This document shows positions 42,602 to 51,960 of a DNA stretch of 64,000 nucleotides, one piece after another. Both the position numbers and the translations under genes were made by a program. Source of the stretch: Kineobactrum sediminis (lineage in GTDB: Bacteria > Pseudomonadota > Gammaproteobacteria > Pseudomonadales > Halieaceae); NCBI RefSeq assembly GCF_002868715.1, contig NZ_PKLZ01000003.1, forward strand, positions 558,001 through 622,000, given 5' to 3'. How positions within the stretch are numbered: position 1 is the first letter of the stretch; every line of letters starts with the position of its first letter. The notes beneath the pieces were generated by a model that saw only the letters and a list, made by a program, of their open reading frames with translations, was not told the DNA's origin and searched no databases.

Positions 42602-44703
42602 GCGTCCGTCCCGTCGAGGCGCTGCTGCGCCCCCCGGTAGAACTTTGGTCGGCACTGGTGGCAACCGCCACCGGCAGTATCGCGCTGCTGGCACCCTGGG
42701 CCCTGATGATGCCTCCGGGGATTGCCAGCGCGGCGGCCGCCAGCCTGTTCTTACTGGCCGCGGTAAGGGCCCGTCAGGCCTGGCGGGTCCTGCGTTACCA
42801 GCGCAACATGCGCCGTCTGCCGGTGTACCGGATGCGGGCGGAGCGCATTCCCGTCAGCCGGCACAAGCTGTTTCTGGGGCGGGGCTTTCGCTGGACCCAG
42901 CGCCATACCCAGCGCCTGCGCGACACCCTGCGTCCCGAAGTGCAACACTATGTGCAACCAGGTGCGCTCTACCGCTGGGCGCGTCGCCGGGAAGTCGACT
43001 GGGAATCAACACCTATGTTAAAAACCCTCGCCGGGTGCCTGCGCCAACCGCGCTGGTGGAACCCCGTTAGACCGCAGCCCGCAGTGGGCGGCATGCCGGC
43101 CCTGCACGCGGTGGAGCCAGAGGAGGAAGATGCCTGGATGGATCTCGGTGAGCGGGTCGGTCACCTGCTCGTGCTGGGCACCACCCGGGTTGGCAAGACC
43201 CGTTTGGCAGAACTGCTGGTCACCCAGGATATCCACCGGGGCGATGTGGTGATCGTGTTTGATCCCAAGGGTGACGCGGATCTGCTGCGGCGCATCTATG
43301 CCGAGGCGCAGCGGGCCGGGCGCGCCGATGCATTCTATCTATTCCATCTCGGCTTCCCGGAGATATCCGCCCGCTACAACGCCATCGGCAGTTTTTCCAG
43401 GATCACTGAGGTGGCCACCCGTATCGCCAATCAGCTGCCCAGCGAGGGTAACTCCGCCGCGTTCAAGGAGTTCGCCTGGCGCTTCGTTAACATCGTCGCC
43501 CGAGCGTTGGTGGCACTGGAGCGACGACCGGACTATCAGCAAATCCGCCGCTATATCAATGACATTGAACCGCTCTTTGTCGAGTACGCCCGCCACTATC
43601 TCGCGGTGCACGGTCCAGAGGACTGGGCCGACGCCGTGGAGGATGTCGCCGCCAAAATCAGTGAACGCAACCTCGCGGCTGCGCTGCGGGGCCGGGACCG
43701 GGAGGCCATTGCGCTGATGCGCTATCTGCAAGCACAGGATCTCTATGATCCGGTGCTGGAAGGCCTGGTATCGGCCTTCAAGTACGACAAGACCTACTTC
43801 GACAAGATCGTGAGCTCCGTCGGACCTCTGATGGAAAAGCTCACCACCGGCTCAATTGCGGCCCTGATCTCACCGGACTACCTGGACGAACAGGACGCAC
43901 GCCCCATCTTTGAGTGGCTGCAGATCATCCAGCGCAAAGGCATTGTTTACGTCGGCCTGGATGCGCTGACTGATACGACGGTCGCGAGCGCAGTTGGCAA
44001 TGCGATGTTTGCCGACTTGGTCTCCGTGGCGGGCCACATCTATAAGCACGGCGTCCCAGGGGCGGAGGCCGGCACTGTGCCGACCATCTCCCTGCACGCC
44101 GATGAGTTCAACGAGCTCATTGGGGATGAGTTCGTGCCCCTACTCAATAAGGCGGGCGGAGCAGGGTTTCAGGTAACGGCGTATACCCAGACCTGGTCGG
44201 ACGTCGAGGCGCGTATCGGTAACCGGGCCAAGGCCGGCCAGGTGGCGGGTAACTTCAACACCCTGATCATGCTGCGGGTGAAGGAACTGGCCACGGCGGA
44301 GATGCTGACCGATCAGCTGCCGCGGGTTGAGGTGAACACGCTGATGAGCGTGTCGGGGGTGGACGACTCGGCCGATCCGGCCTCGGGCGTGGATTTCAAG
44401 TCCCGCAATGAGGATCGCATCAGTGTGTCGGAGGTCCCGATGCTCACGCCGGCCGATCTGGTTCGCTTGCCCAAGGGCCAGGCCTTTGCCTTGCTGGAAG
44501 GGGGGCGGTTGTGGAAACTGCGCATGCCGCTGCCCGATGACCGCGCCGATGCCGCGCTGCCCGTCAGCCTGGCCGCCATGGCGGAGGACATGCAGCGTCG
44601 CTATGTGACCAATGAGCACTGGTACCGCACCACCGAGCGCTGGTGGCATCCGGTAGCAGACACTGATAGTCCAACCCGCCACGAGACTCACAACCATGGC
44701 TGA
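42598..44703 (+). CDS. traD: TraD-type conjugative coupling ATPase (SXT/TOL subfamily)
   Basis: A 701-residue inner-membrane ATPase that links the relaxosome to the secretion channel. Two N-terminal membrane segments (ALVATATGSIALLAPWALM; ASAAAASLFLLAAVRA) precede the motor domain. Walker A is LGTTRVGKTRL (about 193-203), Walker B is VVIVFDPKGDADL, and a late motif is AYTQTWSDVEARIG. The C-terminus is soluble and acidic. It starts at GTG 42598 and overlaps the genes on both sides. Confidence 0.92.
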   Translation: MSVRPVEALLRPPVELWSALVATATGSIALLAPWALMMPPGIASAAAASLFLLAAVRARQAWRVLRYQRNMRRLPVYRMRAERIPVSRHKLFLGRGFRWTQRHTQRLRDTLRPEVQHYVQPGALYRWARRREVDWESTPMLKTLAGCLRQPRWWNPVRPQPAVGGMPALHAVEPEEEDAWMDLGERVGHLLVLGTTRVGKTRLAELLVTQDIHRGDVVIVFDPKGDADLLRRIYAEAQRAGRADAFYLFHLGFPEISARYNAIGSFSRITEVATRIANQLPSEGNSAAFKEFAWRFVNIVARALVALERRPDYQQIRRYINDIEPLFVEYARHYLAVHGPEDWADAVEDVAAKISERNLAAALRGRDREAIALMRYLQAQDLYDPVLEGLVSAFKYDKTYFDKIVSSVGPLMEKLTTGSIAALISPDYLDEQDARPIFEWLQIIQRKGIVYVGLDALTDTTVASAVGNAMFADLVSVAGHIYKHGVPGAEAGTVPTISLHADEFNELIGDEFVPLLNKAGGAGFQVTAYTQTWSDVEARIGNRAKAGQVAGNFNTLIMLRVKELATAEMLTDQLPRVEVNTLMSVSGVDDSADPASGVDFKSRNEDRISVSEVPMLTPADLVRLPKGQAFALLEGGRLWKLRMPLPDDRADAALPVSLAAMAEDMQRRYVTNEHWYRTTERWWHPVADTDSPTRHETHNHG

Positions 44704-45430
44704 GCGCGCCGGCGGCCCTCCTGCGCGGGAAGTCCAGCAGGGCGCACTGTCGAGGCTCTTCGCCCGCCTGAGCCAGGCAGTCAACTGGTTGCTGTTCGCG
44801 TTGGTATTCTCCATCGTGCTGGAATGGGTGGGCATGGTCTTCTGGTGGCCGGAAGAGGGGCTGCAGCACAGCCGCAAGATGCTGACCGCTGAACTTAGCT
44901 ACCTGCAAGTGGATTTTCGGCGCAGTCTGGTGAGCGATGATCCGGCACGCTTTGCCCAGACGATGGCGGACAGAGCCTATCGTATCTTGTTTGAAATGAC
45001 CCGGCTGGTGGATGTCATCGACTGGCTGGTAAGACCTCCCCAGACAGAAGAGGGCGGCCTGCGGGTCCGGCTGCACCAGTTATATCAGCCGCTTGCAGAA
45101 TTCATCCTCGCCGCCCTGCAGATCACCCAGGTCTTCGCCCTGCGGGTGGCCATCCTAATACTCGCCACACCGGTGTTCCTGCTGTTTGGCACCGTGGCAC
45201 TGGTCGATGGACTCGTGCGCCGTGACCTGCGCCGCTGGGGGGGAGGTCGTGAAAGCTCCTTTATCTATCACTGGTCCAAGCGCTCGGCGCTACCATTACT
45301 GGTTACGGCCTGGGTGGTCTATCTCGCCTTGCCATTCAGTCTCCATCCGAGTTGGGTGATCTTGCCCTTCGCCACACTATTCGCGCTCTGCATCGCTATC
45401 ACTGCCAGCTCCTTCAAGAAATACCTGTAG
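44696..45430 (+). CDS. TIGR03747-type ICE membrane protein (DUF4400, PFL_4697 family)
   Basis: A 244-residue inner-membrane protein with about four hydrophobic segments (LLFALVFSIVLEWVGMVFWW, VAILILATPVFLLFGTVALV, LPLLVTAWVVYLALPFSL, ILPFATLFALCIAITASSF). RDLRRWGGGRESSFIYHWSK between them is the conserved cytoplasmic loop. It follows TraD in all ICEs of this class, with an overlapping start. It is the last gene before the defence insert. Confidence 0.85.
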   Translation: MAERAGGPPAREVQQGALSRLFARLSQAVNWLLFALVFSIVLEWVGMVFWWPEEGLQHSRKMLTAELSYLQVDFRRSLVSDDPARFAQTMADRAYRILFEMTRLVDVIDWLVRPPQTEEGGLRVRLHQLYQPLAEFILAALQITQVFALRVAILILATPVFLLFGTVALVDGLVRRDLRRWGGGRESSFIYHWSKRSALPLLVTAWVVYLALPFSLHPSWVILPFATLFALCIAITASSFKKYL

Positions 45431-45729
45431 GAAAAGCCCAGATCGGATAATCTAATTGTGGCTGTGATGCAGGCCATCGTGTGATGTCCAGGACAGGAGG
45501 ATGTGCGAAGCTCTTCCGGACTTGCGGAACTATGCGCTACCCTTGGCTGTGGCGAGCCCATTTCTTTATGAAAAACGTGCTTCTCCGGCGAAGGGTCGCG
45601 CTGTTAAGGACGGATGCAGGTTTCTAGCGCCGTCCCTGCATTGCCAAGAAAGCTAGAATCAGTCCTTGGCTCTGGTCTCGTGGGAGAAGATAATCAGCAT
45701 CACCCAACGAAAACTGGCCGAAAAATAAT
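45431..45729. other. Junction between ICE backbone and defence insert
   Basis: No gene. Base composition drops here from the GC-rich transfer genes to a mixed insert. Confidence 0.5.
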
Positions 45730-46563
45730 ATGAGTCGTCGTAACAAAGGATTGCTTGGGGAGATGATAGATCTGTTACTGGTGGCTCCATGGTGGTGGAG
45801 CCCCATTGCAGCGGTGACAGTCTATGTTTGTCTTGGCACAGTGTTGCCGGCAACGATGCCATTAGATCATCCGTTTTTTTTCGCACTGAAGAGCGCACTG
45901 CCGACTCTTGCATGGGTTTTCGCAATTGTTCTTCTGATACCAGCGCCCTTTGCTTATCTCAATGGGCGAAGAAAACGGGCCCAGCTGGATAACCAAACAG
46001 GCCTCACCAGTATCTGCTTGTTGCCGTGGAAGCAGTTTGAGGAGTTGGTTGCGGAAGCTTACTACCGAAAGGGCTACACAGTTCGCGAAAACCCCAATCA
46101 GGGCCCTGATGGTGGTGTGGACATATGGATGGAAAGAGACGGCGAATCTCACATCGTGCAATGCAAACAGTGGAAAGCGCGCAAGATAGGCGTTCCAACC
46201 GTCCGCGAAATGTATGGGGTCATGGTTTCCGAGGGGGCGAATTCCGTCTCTATCGTAACCTCAGGCTCATTTACCCGCGACGCCAAGCGATTCTCGGAGG
46301 GCAAGCGAATTGAATTGGTGGATGGCCCCAAACTGGCCAATCTAGTGCGGGACGTGAGGACGAATTTAGGAAATATCAAAGACGAAAGCGGCCCGCATGA
46401 CCCAGCGCCAGGGCTGCCTGCAACCCAAACTCCCGGCGCGTTGAAGTGCGCTCTCTGCGGAAGCGACCTGGTAACCAGAACGGCCAAGAAGGGAGCAAAT
46501 ACAGGGAAGCAGTTTTTGGGTTGTTCCAGTTTCCCAAAGTGTCGATACACAAGGGATGCGTAA
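45730..46563 (+). CDS. Membrane-anchored Mrr-like restriction endonuclease with zinc ribbon
   Basis: A 277-residue protein. Two N-terminal membrane segments (about 22-40 and 58-76) tether it. The Mrr_cat domain begins at FEELVAEAYYRKGYTV and has the PD-(D/E)XK-type residues in GPDGGVDIWM (Asp131) and HIVQCKQWK (Gln144, Lys146), then TVREMYGVM and VTSGSFT. The C-terminus is a topoisomerase-type zinc ribbon, KCALCGSDL...FLGCSSFPKC. Relatives cut modified or foreign DNA. Position in the gap of the transfer operon suggests ICE-borne defence. Confidence 0.85.
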   Translation: MSRRNKGLLGEMIDLLLVAPWWWSPIAAVTVYVCLGTVLPATMPLDHPFFFALKSALPTLAWVFAIVLLIPAPFAYLNGRRKRAQLDNQTGLTSICLLPWKQFEELVAEAYYRKGYTVRENPNQGPDGGVDIWMERDGESHIVQCKQWKARKIGVPTVREMYGVMVSEGANSVSIVTSGSFTRDAKRFSEGKRIELVDGPKLANLVRDVRTNLGNIKDESGPHDPAPGLPATQTPGALKCALCGSDLVTRTAKKGANTGKQFLGCSSFPKCRYTRDA

Positions 46564-46883
46564 TATACAAATAGCGGTCTGTGGCGTAGCCACTAAAGAG
46601 TACGGGTTTCGTTGGGTAATTGCGATCTTCTTGTCAGTGTAAATCCATCAAGCAAAGGCTGCACCCACTCCGCGTCGTCAGTCGTCTGAACTGGTTACAC
46701 AGACGGACAGGTCGCTTCTAAAAGCAAGGCAATACCCAGGCGAAACGCGCTTTCACGACATAACGGCCAACTTGGGGATGGCCTTTCGCGGTCAAAAGCA
46801 GACGTTCACTTTACGTTCAAATTCGCCGACCTCAGCGATTTTTTGCACAGGCGCAATGGAATGATTGGTTAGCCCAGGCGATA
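46564..46883. other. Gap between convergent defence genes
   Basis: No gene or clear terminator was recognised. Confidence 0.4.
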
Positions 46884-48608
46884 TCATACGACAGCTAGCG
46901 CCTGGACGAACCTTCGCGCAACCTCAAGTTCTGGATCCGTTGCGAGGTCGCGTGTGAGGACCGCGTTTACCCATCGAGGTCCATGCCCACCCTCAGTCCG
47001 AACGTAACCTTCGAGCTCGCCGACCTCAACCACGTGGAGGCCACCAGCCTGTAGGTTTGACAGAAGCCGTTCGCACGCCCTTGAAGGGTCGCCAGATGGA
47101 ACGAACGCTTTCCCGACAAGTTTGGCATGAGCCCAGGGTGAGGTGCGCTTAAGGACGGTTTTAATGTCGGCTTTAGTTTTCGCAGGGAATACAGGCGTAG
47201 TAACAGCCGAGAGCAGTTCTTGAATTTCCGCTTTTACTTCATCTGTAGTTAGATCGGGTTTCTTGCTGTCCACTGCGTTTTTAACTAATCGCCAATCGGG
47301 TTGTATTTCCGTCCAGTCAATGCCGAGAGCCTCAGCGATTGTCCTTAGGGGCTGCTCCTCAGATAAAACGTCAAAGTCGGCGACCGCTCGCACTGGTACA
47401 TCAACTTCGCGAAGAGCCCGAATCACGACTGGAAGCCGAGCTTTTCCACCACAGTGTGTGAACATCAGATCTGGACGTTTTGCGTCTTCAGTGCTCCCTG
47501 ACATTGTTGCGTCGAGAATCGCTGAGTAAAAACGACAGTCAGCATCAGCCTCACACACCACGACACTCTCATGAAAAAGGCCATCAAGAATGTTGGAGTA
47601 GCGCAGCAGCGGATCACCCCAAAGTTCTTTGATCCTCTCATTGCTCAACAAACGGACTGTGTTTGTTGAGCCACTTCGGCGAATTCGTATCACGCGTACA
47701 TCAGGACTCTCGCTGTCGAGGACACCTCTCAGAATGTCCGTGCTGTGCGTTGCAATAAATAGCTGCCGTTCCTTGCTCCGGTCTTGAACAAGGGTAGTGC
47801 CCAACAAACGCGCTTGTGGTGGATGTAAAAACGCTTCAGGTTCATCTATTAAGACAATGCTCTCTCGCCCAACGGACGTTGCCAGTAGGACTCCCGCGAA
47901 GCTGCGCATACCATCACCTTGGGTATGCAGCGTTGGTAGTTCCTCCAATTTTTGAATGTAACTAATGCTGACCCGGTCTTCGTTGGCATTTGGCGTTGGT
48001 CGCTCTCCGATATGCATGGGGACTTGGCTCCCGGCATTACGATGAACAACAAGATCAACGCCAAAAGCTTTCCGAAACTTCGAACTCAGTCGGGATTCGA
48101 GTTTGTCGTCTCTTAGCAAGAAGTGGATCGGGTGGCTGGGGTTATCGCGCGCGAGCGCGATGTTTCCTGGTGGATTACAGATTTGAAGCCGTTCGTCGGC
48201 AGACAGTAAATGGCAGAACCAACGTGCCAATCCGCCTAGTACATTGTCTGAACGTTGCCACTCGCTGCGGGCTTGGTTCCGATTAAGTGCATGCCCAAGC
48301 GCTTGGTAGACTGGGTTGTCAGGAGGCGACTCCATTTGCCGGACAGTCCAACCCAATAGCCAACTGCTGAATTCTTCCACAGTGCCAGTTCGTTGAATCT
48401 GTAGACTCTGCAGGACTGGACTTATGTGAGAAGCGTTTTGTAATTTCTCTTTTATTGCACGAAGACCGGCACTTTTTCCGGCGTTATTTGGCCCGACGAC
48501 GAGCACTACATCATTAGATGAAATTGGAACATCGGAACCGTCACTGAACGTGAGGCTACTGATTGCTACCCGTGGGGTCTGCGATTCGATCATGTTTAAC
48601 TGATCCAT
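46884..48608 (-). CDS. OLD-type ATP-dependent nuclease (AAA ATPase plus TOPRIM)
   Basis: A 574-residue protein. The ABC-like ATPase has Walker A GPNNAGKSAGL (39-49), a signature-like stretch QGDGMRSFAGVLLA, Walker B SIVLIDEPEAFLHPP and the switch IATHSTDILRG. The C-terminal TOPRIM domain shows the Glu in VVVCEADADCRFY and the DxD in AVADFDVLSEE. This layout is that of OLD-family nucleases and GajA. No GajB-like helicase is adjacent, so it is a solitary class 1-type OLD. It points opposite to the transfer genes and is likely an anti-phage or anti-plasmid gene. Confidence 0.87.
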   Translation of the reverse strand: MDQLNMIESQTPRVAISSLTFSDGSDVPISSNDVVLVVGPNNAGKSAGLRAIKEKLQNASHISPVLQSLQIQRTGTVEEFSSWLLGWTVRQMESPPDNPVYQALGHALNRNQARSEWQRSDNVLGGLARWFCHLLSADERLQICNPPGNIALARDNPSHPIHFLLRDDKLESRLSSKFRKAFGVDLVVHRNAGSQVPMHIGERPTPNANEDRVSISYIQKLEELPTLHTQGDGMRSFAGVLLATSVGRESIVLIDEPEAFLHPPQARLLGTTLVQDRSKERQLFIATHSTDILRGVLDSESPDVRVIRIRRSGSTNTVRLLSNERIKELWGDPLLRYSNILDGLFHESVVVCEADADCRFYSAILDATMSGSTEDAKRPDLMFTHCGGKARLPVVIRALREVDVPVRAVADFDVLSEEQPLRTIAEALGIDWTEIQPDWRLVKNAVDSKKPDLTTDEVKAEIQELLSAVTTPVFPAKTKADIKTVLKRTSPWAHAKLVGKAFVPSGDPSRACERLLSNLQAGGLHVVEVGELEGYVRTEGGHGPRWVNAVLTRDLATDPELEVARRFVQALAVV

Positions 48609-49160
48609 AAGGGACTTTGATCCATAATGGGTTTTCGTCTGGTAAAACGGCGAGCACGTAGTGCGACGTCAGGCAGCCGATAGGCTGGGAATTGGTGGCG
48701 CTCGGTAGGCATTACAAGTCAATTTAGTTAACCGTAGATACGTCCGCGCACCAACAATGCTCACCGAGATATTAGACAGAACCCCTATTAGAAAACGTGA
48801 GTGCAACCAGAAACAAACAGCTATGCCAAACTTCAGCTTTGGGTCGGTAGCAGCCGATGACAATATCATAGGCTGAAGGGTAGCTGATAGGACGAAGGAC
48901 GTATCTGAACCGCAGATGATCGTACACCGACAATCAATTCGGGACTAAGTTATTACGGTAAAGTGCATCGTCGGCTCAGTTTCTTTTAGTATCGTCTCTC
49001 ATACCCTTGCCACTGCTTAGTGCACGTGCGCCCCCGAACACCACAAGCATCTAGTCTTTCCACAAACAATCGTGTCAAGCCTTGACCGGCTTGTTCGTGG
49101 CAATTCGAGCAGTGCTTGGTCACCATCTCCCCACACAACACTATGCGGGAAGACATTCTC
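48609..49160. other. Gap between OLD gene and RAQPRD gene
   Basis: About 550 bases without a supported gene; short frames are scattered. The right end should hold the promoter of the second transfer operon, but no strong hexamers were identified. Confidence 0.5.
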
Positions 49161-49463
49161 ATGACAAGCCACCGAATTACCACCGCCGCTCTGTTAGGAC
49201 TGGCTTTCATCGTACCAGCCGCTTTGGCTGATACCGACGCGGAGCGCGCTACGCTCGCCCGCCTGCTCAACGAACTCGCGCAGCTCGAACCTCTGATCAC
49301 GAGCAGCGAGGCAGAGGCAGACCCGGACGCCCGGATCCAGTTTCAGTACGATTGGCTGCGCCAGGATCTGGCGCGGGTGGGGGCTGGGATCCAGGCTCAC
49401 CTCGATGGGCCGCGCAATGAACCGCGCTCGGCGCCGCCGCTGCGCGGCGACTACCGGCAATGA
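49161..49463 (+). CDS. RAQPRD-family ICE protein (TIGR01690)
   Basis: A 100-residue periplasmic protein with signal peptide (TTAALLGLAFIVPAALA-DTD). The mature part is ERATLARLLNELAQLEPLIT, RIQFQYDWLRQDLARVGAGI. The eponymous RAQPRD-like stretch is degenerate. It opens the second transfer operon in the expected place, directly before the DUF3262 gene. Confidence 0.82.
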   Translation: MTSHRITTAALLGLAFIVPAALADTDAERATLARLLNELAQLEPLITSSEAEADPDARIQFQYDWLRQDLARVGAGIQAHLDGPRNEPRSAPPLRGDYRQ

Positions 49464-49466
49464 TGT

Positions 49467-49697
49467 ATGACGCCGACACAGACAGCCGCCTTCCAGGCCG
49501 GGTCGGGTACGACACCGACGTCCCTGTTACTCGCGATCGCCAGTGTCGTGCTGGTGCTCGCATTCGTCTGGGTGATCTGGGTCACCGTCGGCAGCTTTCG
49601 GGCCTGGCAGGAAGGTCAGATGAGTCTGTTCGATCTCCTGTGGGCGAGCCTACGTGCCAGCATCATCTTGCTGGTGCTCGGCTTCTACCTGCGCTGA
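49467..49697 (+). CDS. TIGR03758-type ICE membrane protein (DUF3262, PFL_4701 family)
   Basis: A 76-residue inner-membrane protein with two hydrophobic helices (LLLAIASVVLVLAFVWVIWV; LRASIILLVLGFYL). The first ATG, four bases after the RAQPRD stop, is used. Size, topology and order identify it. It is probably part of the inner-membrane channel base. Confidence 0.82.
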   Translation: MTPTQTAAFQAGSGTTPTSLLLAIASVVLVLAFVWVIWVTVGSFRAWQEGQMSLFDLLWASLRASIILLVLGFYLR

Positions 49698-49783
49698 GCC
49701 CGCCGATGCCACATCACCTTTGTCCCGTTCCCCCAACGGAACACAGTATCCGCGCATCGTCGCGCCATTTCGGAGAACGCACC

Positions 49784-50134
49784 ATGACCATCCCTCATAA
49801 CACCTCGCGGTTTGCCACCCTGACGGCCCTCGCCTACCTGGCGCACCCATCTGCCTGGGCGGTATTGCCCACCCCAGTGGCACCCAGTACCGCGCCGGCG
49901 GCGGGCGACTGGATTGGCCTGATCGAAGGCTATATCAAGGACGGTGGCTTGGTCCTTGGCCTGGCGATTGCCGTCCTCGGCTTTCTCTGGGTGGCTTACC
50001 TCGCCTTCGCCAAGTTCAATGAAGCCCGTCAGGGCAAGGCCGAATGGGCCGAAGTGGGTGTGCTAGGGATTGTGGGCGCGATCGTCCTGATCTTCGCGAG
50101 CTATCTCCTTACTGAAGCGGCTGGGGTCATCTGA
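49784..50134 (+). CDS. TIGR03745-type ICE membrane protein (DUF2976, PFL_4702 family)
   Basis: A 116-residue pilin-like membrane protein: signal-like start (FATLTALAYLAHPSAWA), then GLIEGYIKDGGLVLGLAIAV and WAEVGVLGIVGAIVLIFASY. The pattern of a small secreted subunit with two hydrophobic helices suggests the conjugative pilus subunit of this system. CGGAGAACG precedes ATG 49784. Confidence 0.82.
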   Translation: MTIPHNTSRFATLTALAYLAHPSAWAVLPTPVAPSTAPAAGDWIGLIEGYIKDGGLVLGLAIAVLGFLWVAYLAFAKFNEARQGKAEWAEVGVLGIVGAIVLIFASYLLTEAAGVI

Positions 50135-50521
50135 GTGGGTCCGCTGGATACCCAGGAGATCCTTGCTGACCGGCTCAATGCAGAGCCGGTCATTTTCCGG
50201 GGGTGCTCCGCCAGCGAGCTGGGCGTCATCGTCGCATTGGCCGCCGCTGTCTGGTTGCCACTGAGTCTGCTGCTGGCCTGGCTCGGCGGGGCCGTGACCA
50301 TGGGCTTTGGCATTGCCGGGATCGGTATTGTCGCCACGGTCCTGGGCATCGCCAGCCTCTTTCAGCGCCTCAAACGCAACCGCCCCGATGGCTACTACCA
50401 GCAGCGCTGTGCGCTGTGGCTGGATGACAAAGGTCTCAAGCGCTCACCGTTTATCAACCGCAGCGGTACCTGGGATATCGGCAGGAGAGGGCATGTCACG
50501 CTACCGCTTCGCCATCGATAA
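50135..50521 (+). CDS. TIGR03750-type ICE membrane protein (DUF3487)
   Basis: A 128-residue inner-membrane protein with two helices (LGVIVALAAAVWLPLSLLLA; VTMGFGIAGIGIVATVLGIA) between an N-terminal LNAEPVIFRGCSASE and a C-terminal RLKRNRPDGYYQQRC. Topology is like VirB3/TraL. It starts at GTG immediately after the pilin-like stop. Confidence 0.82.
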   Translation: MGPLDTQEILADRLNAEPVIFRGCSASELGVIVALAAAVWLPLSLLLAWLGGAVTMGFGIAGIGIVATVLGIASLFQRLKRNRPDGYYQQRCALWLDDKGLKRSPFINRSGTWDIGRRGHVTLPLRHR

Positions 50522-51152
50522 TGCCCGGGCTCACCTGCGCTCCCTGTGGCTGGTGATCGGCCTGCAGATAACGGTGATCGCGGGTCTGTGTTACGGCTGG
50601 AGCCAGGCGCCCGAACACCTCACGGTGCATATCCCGCCGGATCTGCGCTCCGGCGCCGCGCAGCACCACACGGCGGTTCCCGCCGCGACGGTGTATGCGT
50701 TTGCGTTCTACATCTTTCAGCAGCTCAACCGCTGGCCAGAGGATGGCAGCCGGGATTACGGCCACGCCATTTTCAGGATCGCCCCCTATGTGACACCCCG
50801 CCACCGCGAAGAACTGCTGGCCAATCTGGACGAGAAGGGGCGCCGTGGCGAACTGGCTTACCGGGTGCGGGCGCTGCAGGGCATCCCCGGTCTGGGCTAT
50901 TCCGAAAACCGGGTCGATATTCTGGATGCCCAGACCTGGCAGGTCTGGCTGGATCTCGAACTGCTGGAATCCGTCAAGGGCATGACCGTCAAACGCAGCC
51001 GGATCCGCTATCCGCTGCGGGTCGTGCGCTATGCGGTGGACCCGGAGACCAATCCCTGGGGCCTGGCCCTGGATGGCTTTGGGCCCGATGGGCCACGCCG
51101 CCTCACCGAAGCCGATCTTGTAGGGGAGGACAGTACCCATGCAACGCAATAA
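50493..51152 (+). CDS. TIGR03746-type ICE protein (DUF2895), VirB8/TraE-like position
   Basis: A 219-residue inner-membrane protein with one N-terminal helix (SLWLVIGLQITVIAGLCYGW) and a periplasmic domain: VTVHIPPDLRSGA-like start, FAFYIFQQLNRWPEDG, YVTPRHREELLANLDEKGRR and RYPLRVVRYAVDPETNPWGL. Single-pass topology suits a VirB8-type scaffold. GGCAGGAGAGG precedes ATG 50493. Confidence 0.85.
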   Translation: MSRYRFAIDNARAHLRSLWLVIGLQITVIAGLCYGWSQAPEHLTVHIPPDLRSGAAQHHTAVPAATVYAFAFYIFQQLNRWPEDGSRDYGHAIFRIAPYVTPRHREELLANLDEKGRRGELAYRVRALQGIPGLGYSENRVDILDAQTWQVWLDLELLESVKGMTVKRSRIRYPLRVVRYAVDPETNPWGLALDGFGPDGPRRLTEADLVGEDSTHATQ

Positions 51153-51948
51153 CCGTACCGATTTATCCATCGTTTGCACCCTGATTATCCCAGCAGCCGC
51201 TTGGCTGTCCGGACTCCTTTTTTTGAGCGCGAGCGCAACTGCGGCACTCGAATCCACCGAGCGTATCGTCTGGCGCAAAATCCCGATCACGCTGGATCTC
51301 GGAGTAGGGCAGGAACGCCTGGTCCACTTCCCGAGTCCCGTGAGCGTTGGCCTTCCCGAACACCTGCAGGGTCGGCTGCGCATCCAAAGCAGTGCGGGTA
51401 CCGTGTACTGGCTGGCCCAACATCCCTTTCCGCCGACCCGGATTCTGGTGCGGGCCACCGACGATAGTCAGGTCTATCTGCTGGATGTGGCCGCGCCTCT
51501 GCAGGGCGGCAGCACGAGTCCGGTGGAGATTGCGCTACCGCGTCAGCCCCCGGTGGCATCCACCGAACCTGTACCCGCAGGGCCGTCAACGCACGGTTAC
51601 GTCAGTCTGACCCGTTTTGCCGCCCAGCAACTCTATGCGCCCCAGCGCCTGCAGACCCCCTTACCGGGCGCCGTCCGGGTGCCGGTCCCTGCAAAACCGG
51701 TGGCCTTGGTCCGTGGCGGCGCTGTGGTGGCCGTGCCCCTGGCGAGCTGGCGTAGTGGGCCCCGGTATGTCACGGCGGTCAAACTGACCAACACCAGCCC
51801 CCAGGCACAGGAGCTGCTCGCTCAGGGCTTGCGGGGGGAGTGGCTCGCCGCGACCTTTCAGCACCACCGGCTGCTGCCCGCGGGCGATGAGGCGGACCAC
51901 ACGGTGGTGTACCTGATTTCCGACCGCCCATTCAGCGGCCTTTTTTAG
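51139..51948 (+). CDS. TIGR03749-type ICE protein (DUF3438), TraK/VirB9-like position
   Basis: A 269-residue exported protein with signal peptide (LSGLLFLSASATAALES). Conserved: RIVWRKIPITLDLGVGQERL, TVYWLAQHPFPPTRILVR, VTAVKLTNTSPQAQ and HTVVYLISDRPF at the end. It probably forms part of the periplasmic or outer-membrane core. It overlaps the previous gene by 14 bases. Confidence 0.85.
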   Translation: MQRNNRTDLSIVCTLIIPAAAWLSGLLFLSASATAALESTERIVWRKIPITLDLGVGQERLVHFPSPVSVGLPEHLQGRLRIQSSAGTVYWLAQHPFPPTRILVRATDDSQVYLLDVAAPLQGGSTSPVEIALPRQPPVASTEPVPAGPSTHGYVSLTRFAAQQLYAPQRLQTPLPGAVRVPVPAKPVALVRGGAVVAVPLASWRSGPRYVTAVKLTNTSPQAQELLAQGLRGEWLAATFQHHRLLPAGDEADHTVVYLISDRPFSGLF

Positions 51949-51960
51949 GGGAATCCGTCC

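Noticed and set aside
46884-48608. Gabija system
   Set aside because: The OLD-type protein resembles GajA, but no GajB-like UvrD helicase is adjacent; the HelD-like gene at 2817 is 41 kb away.
48986-49300. Minus-strand frame overlapping the RAQPRD gene
   Set aside because: It overlaps a well-supported plus-strand gene and has no motif.
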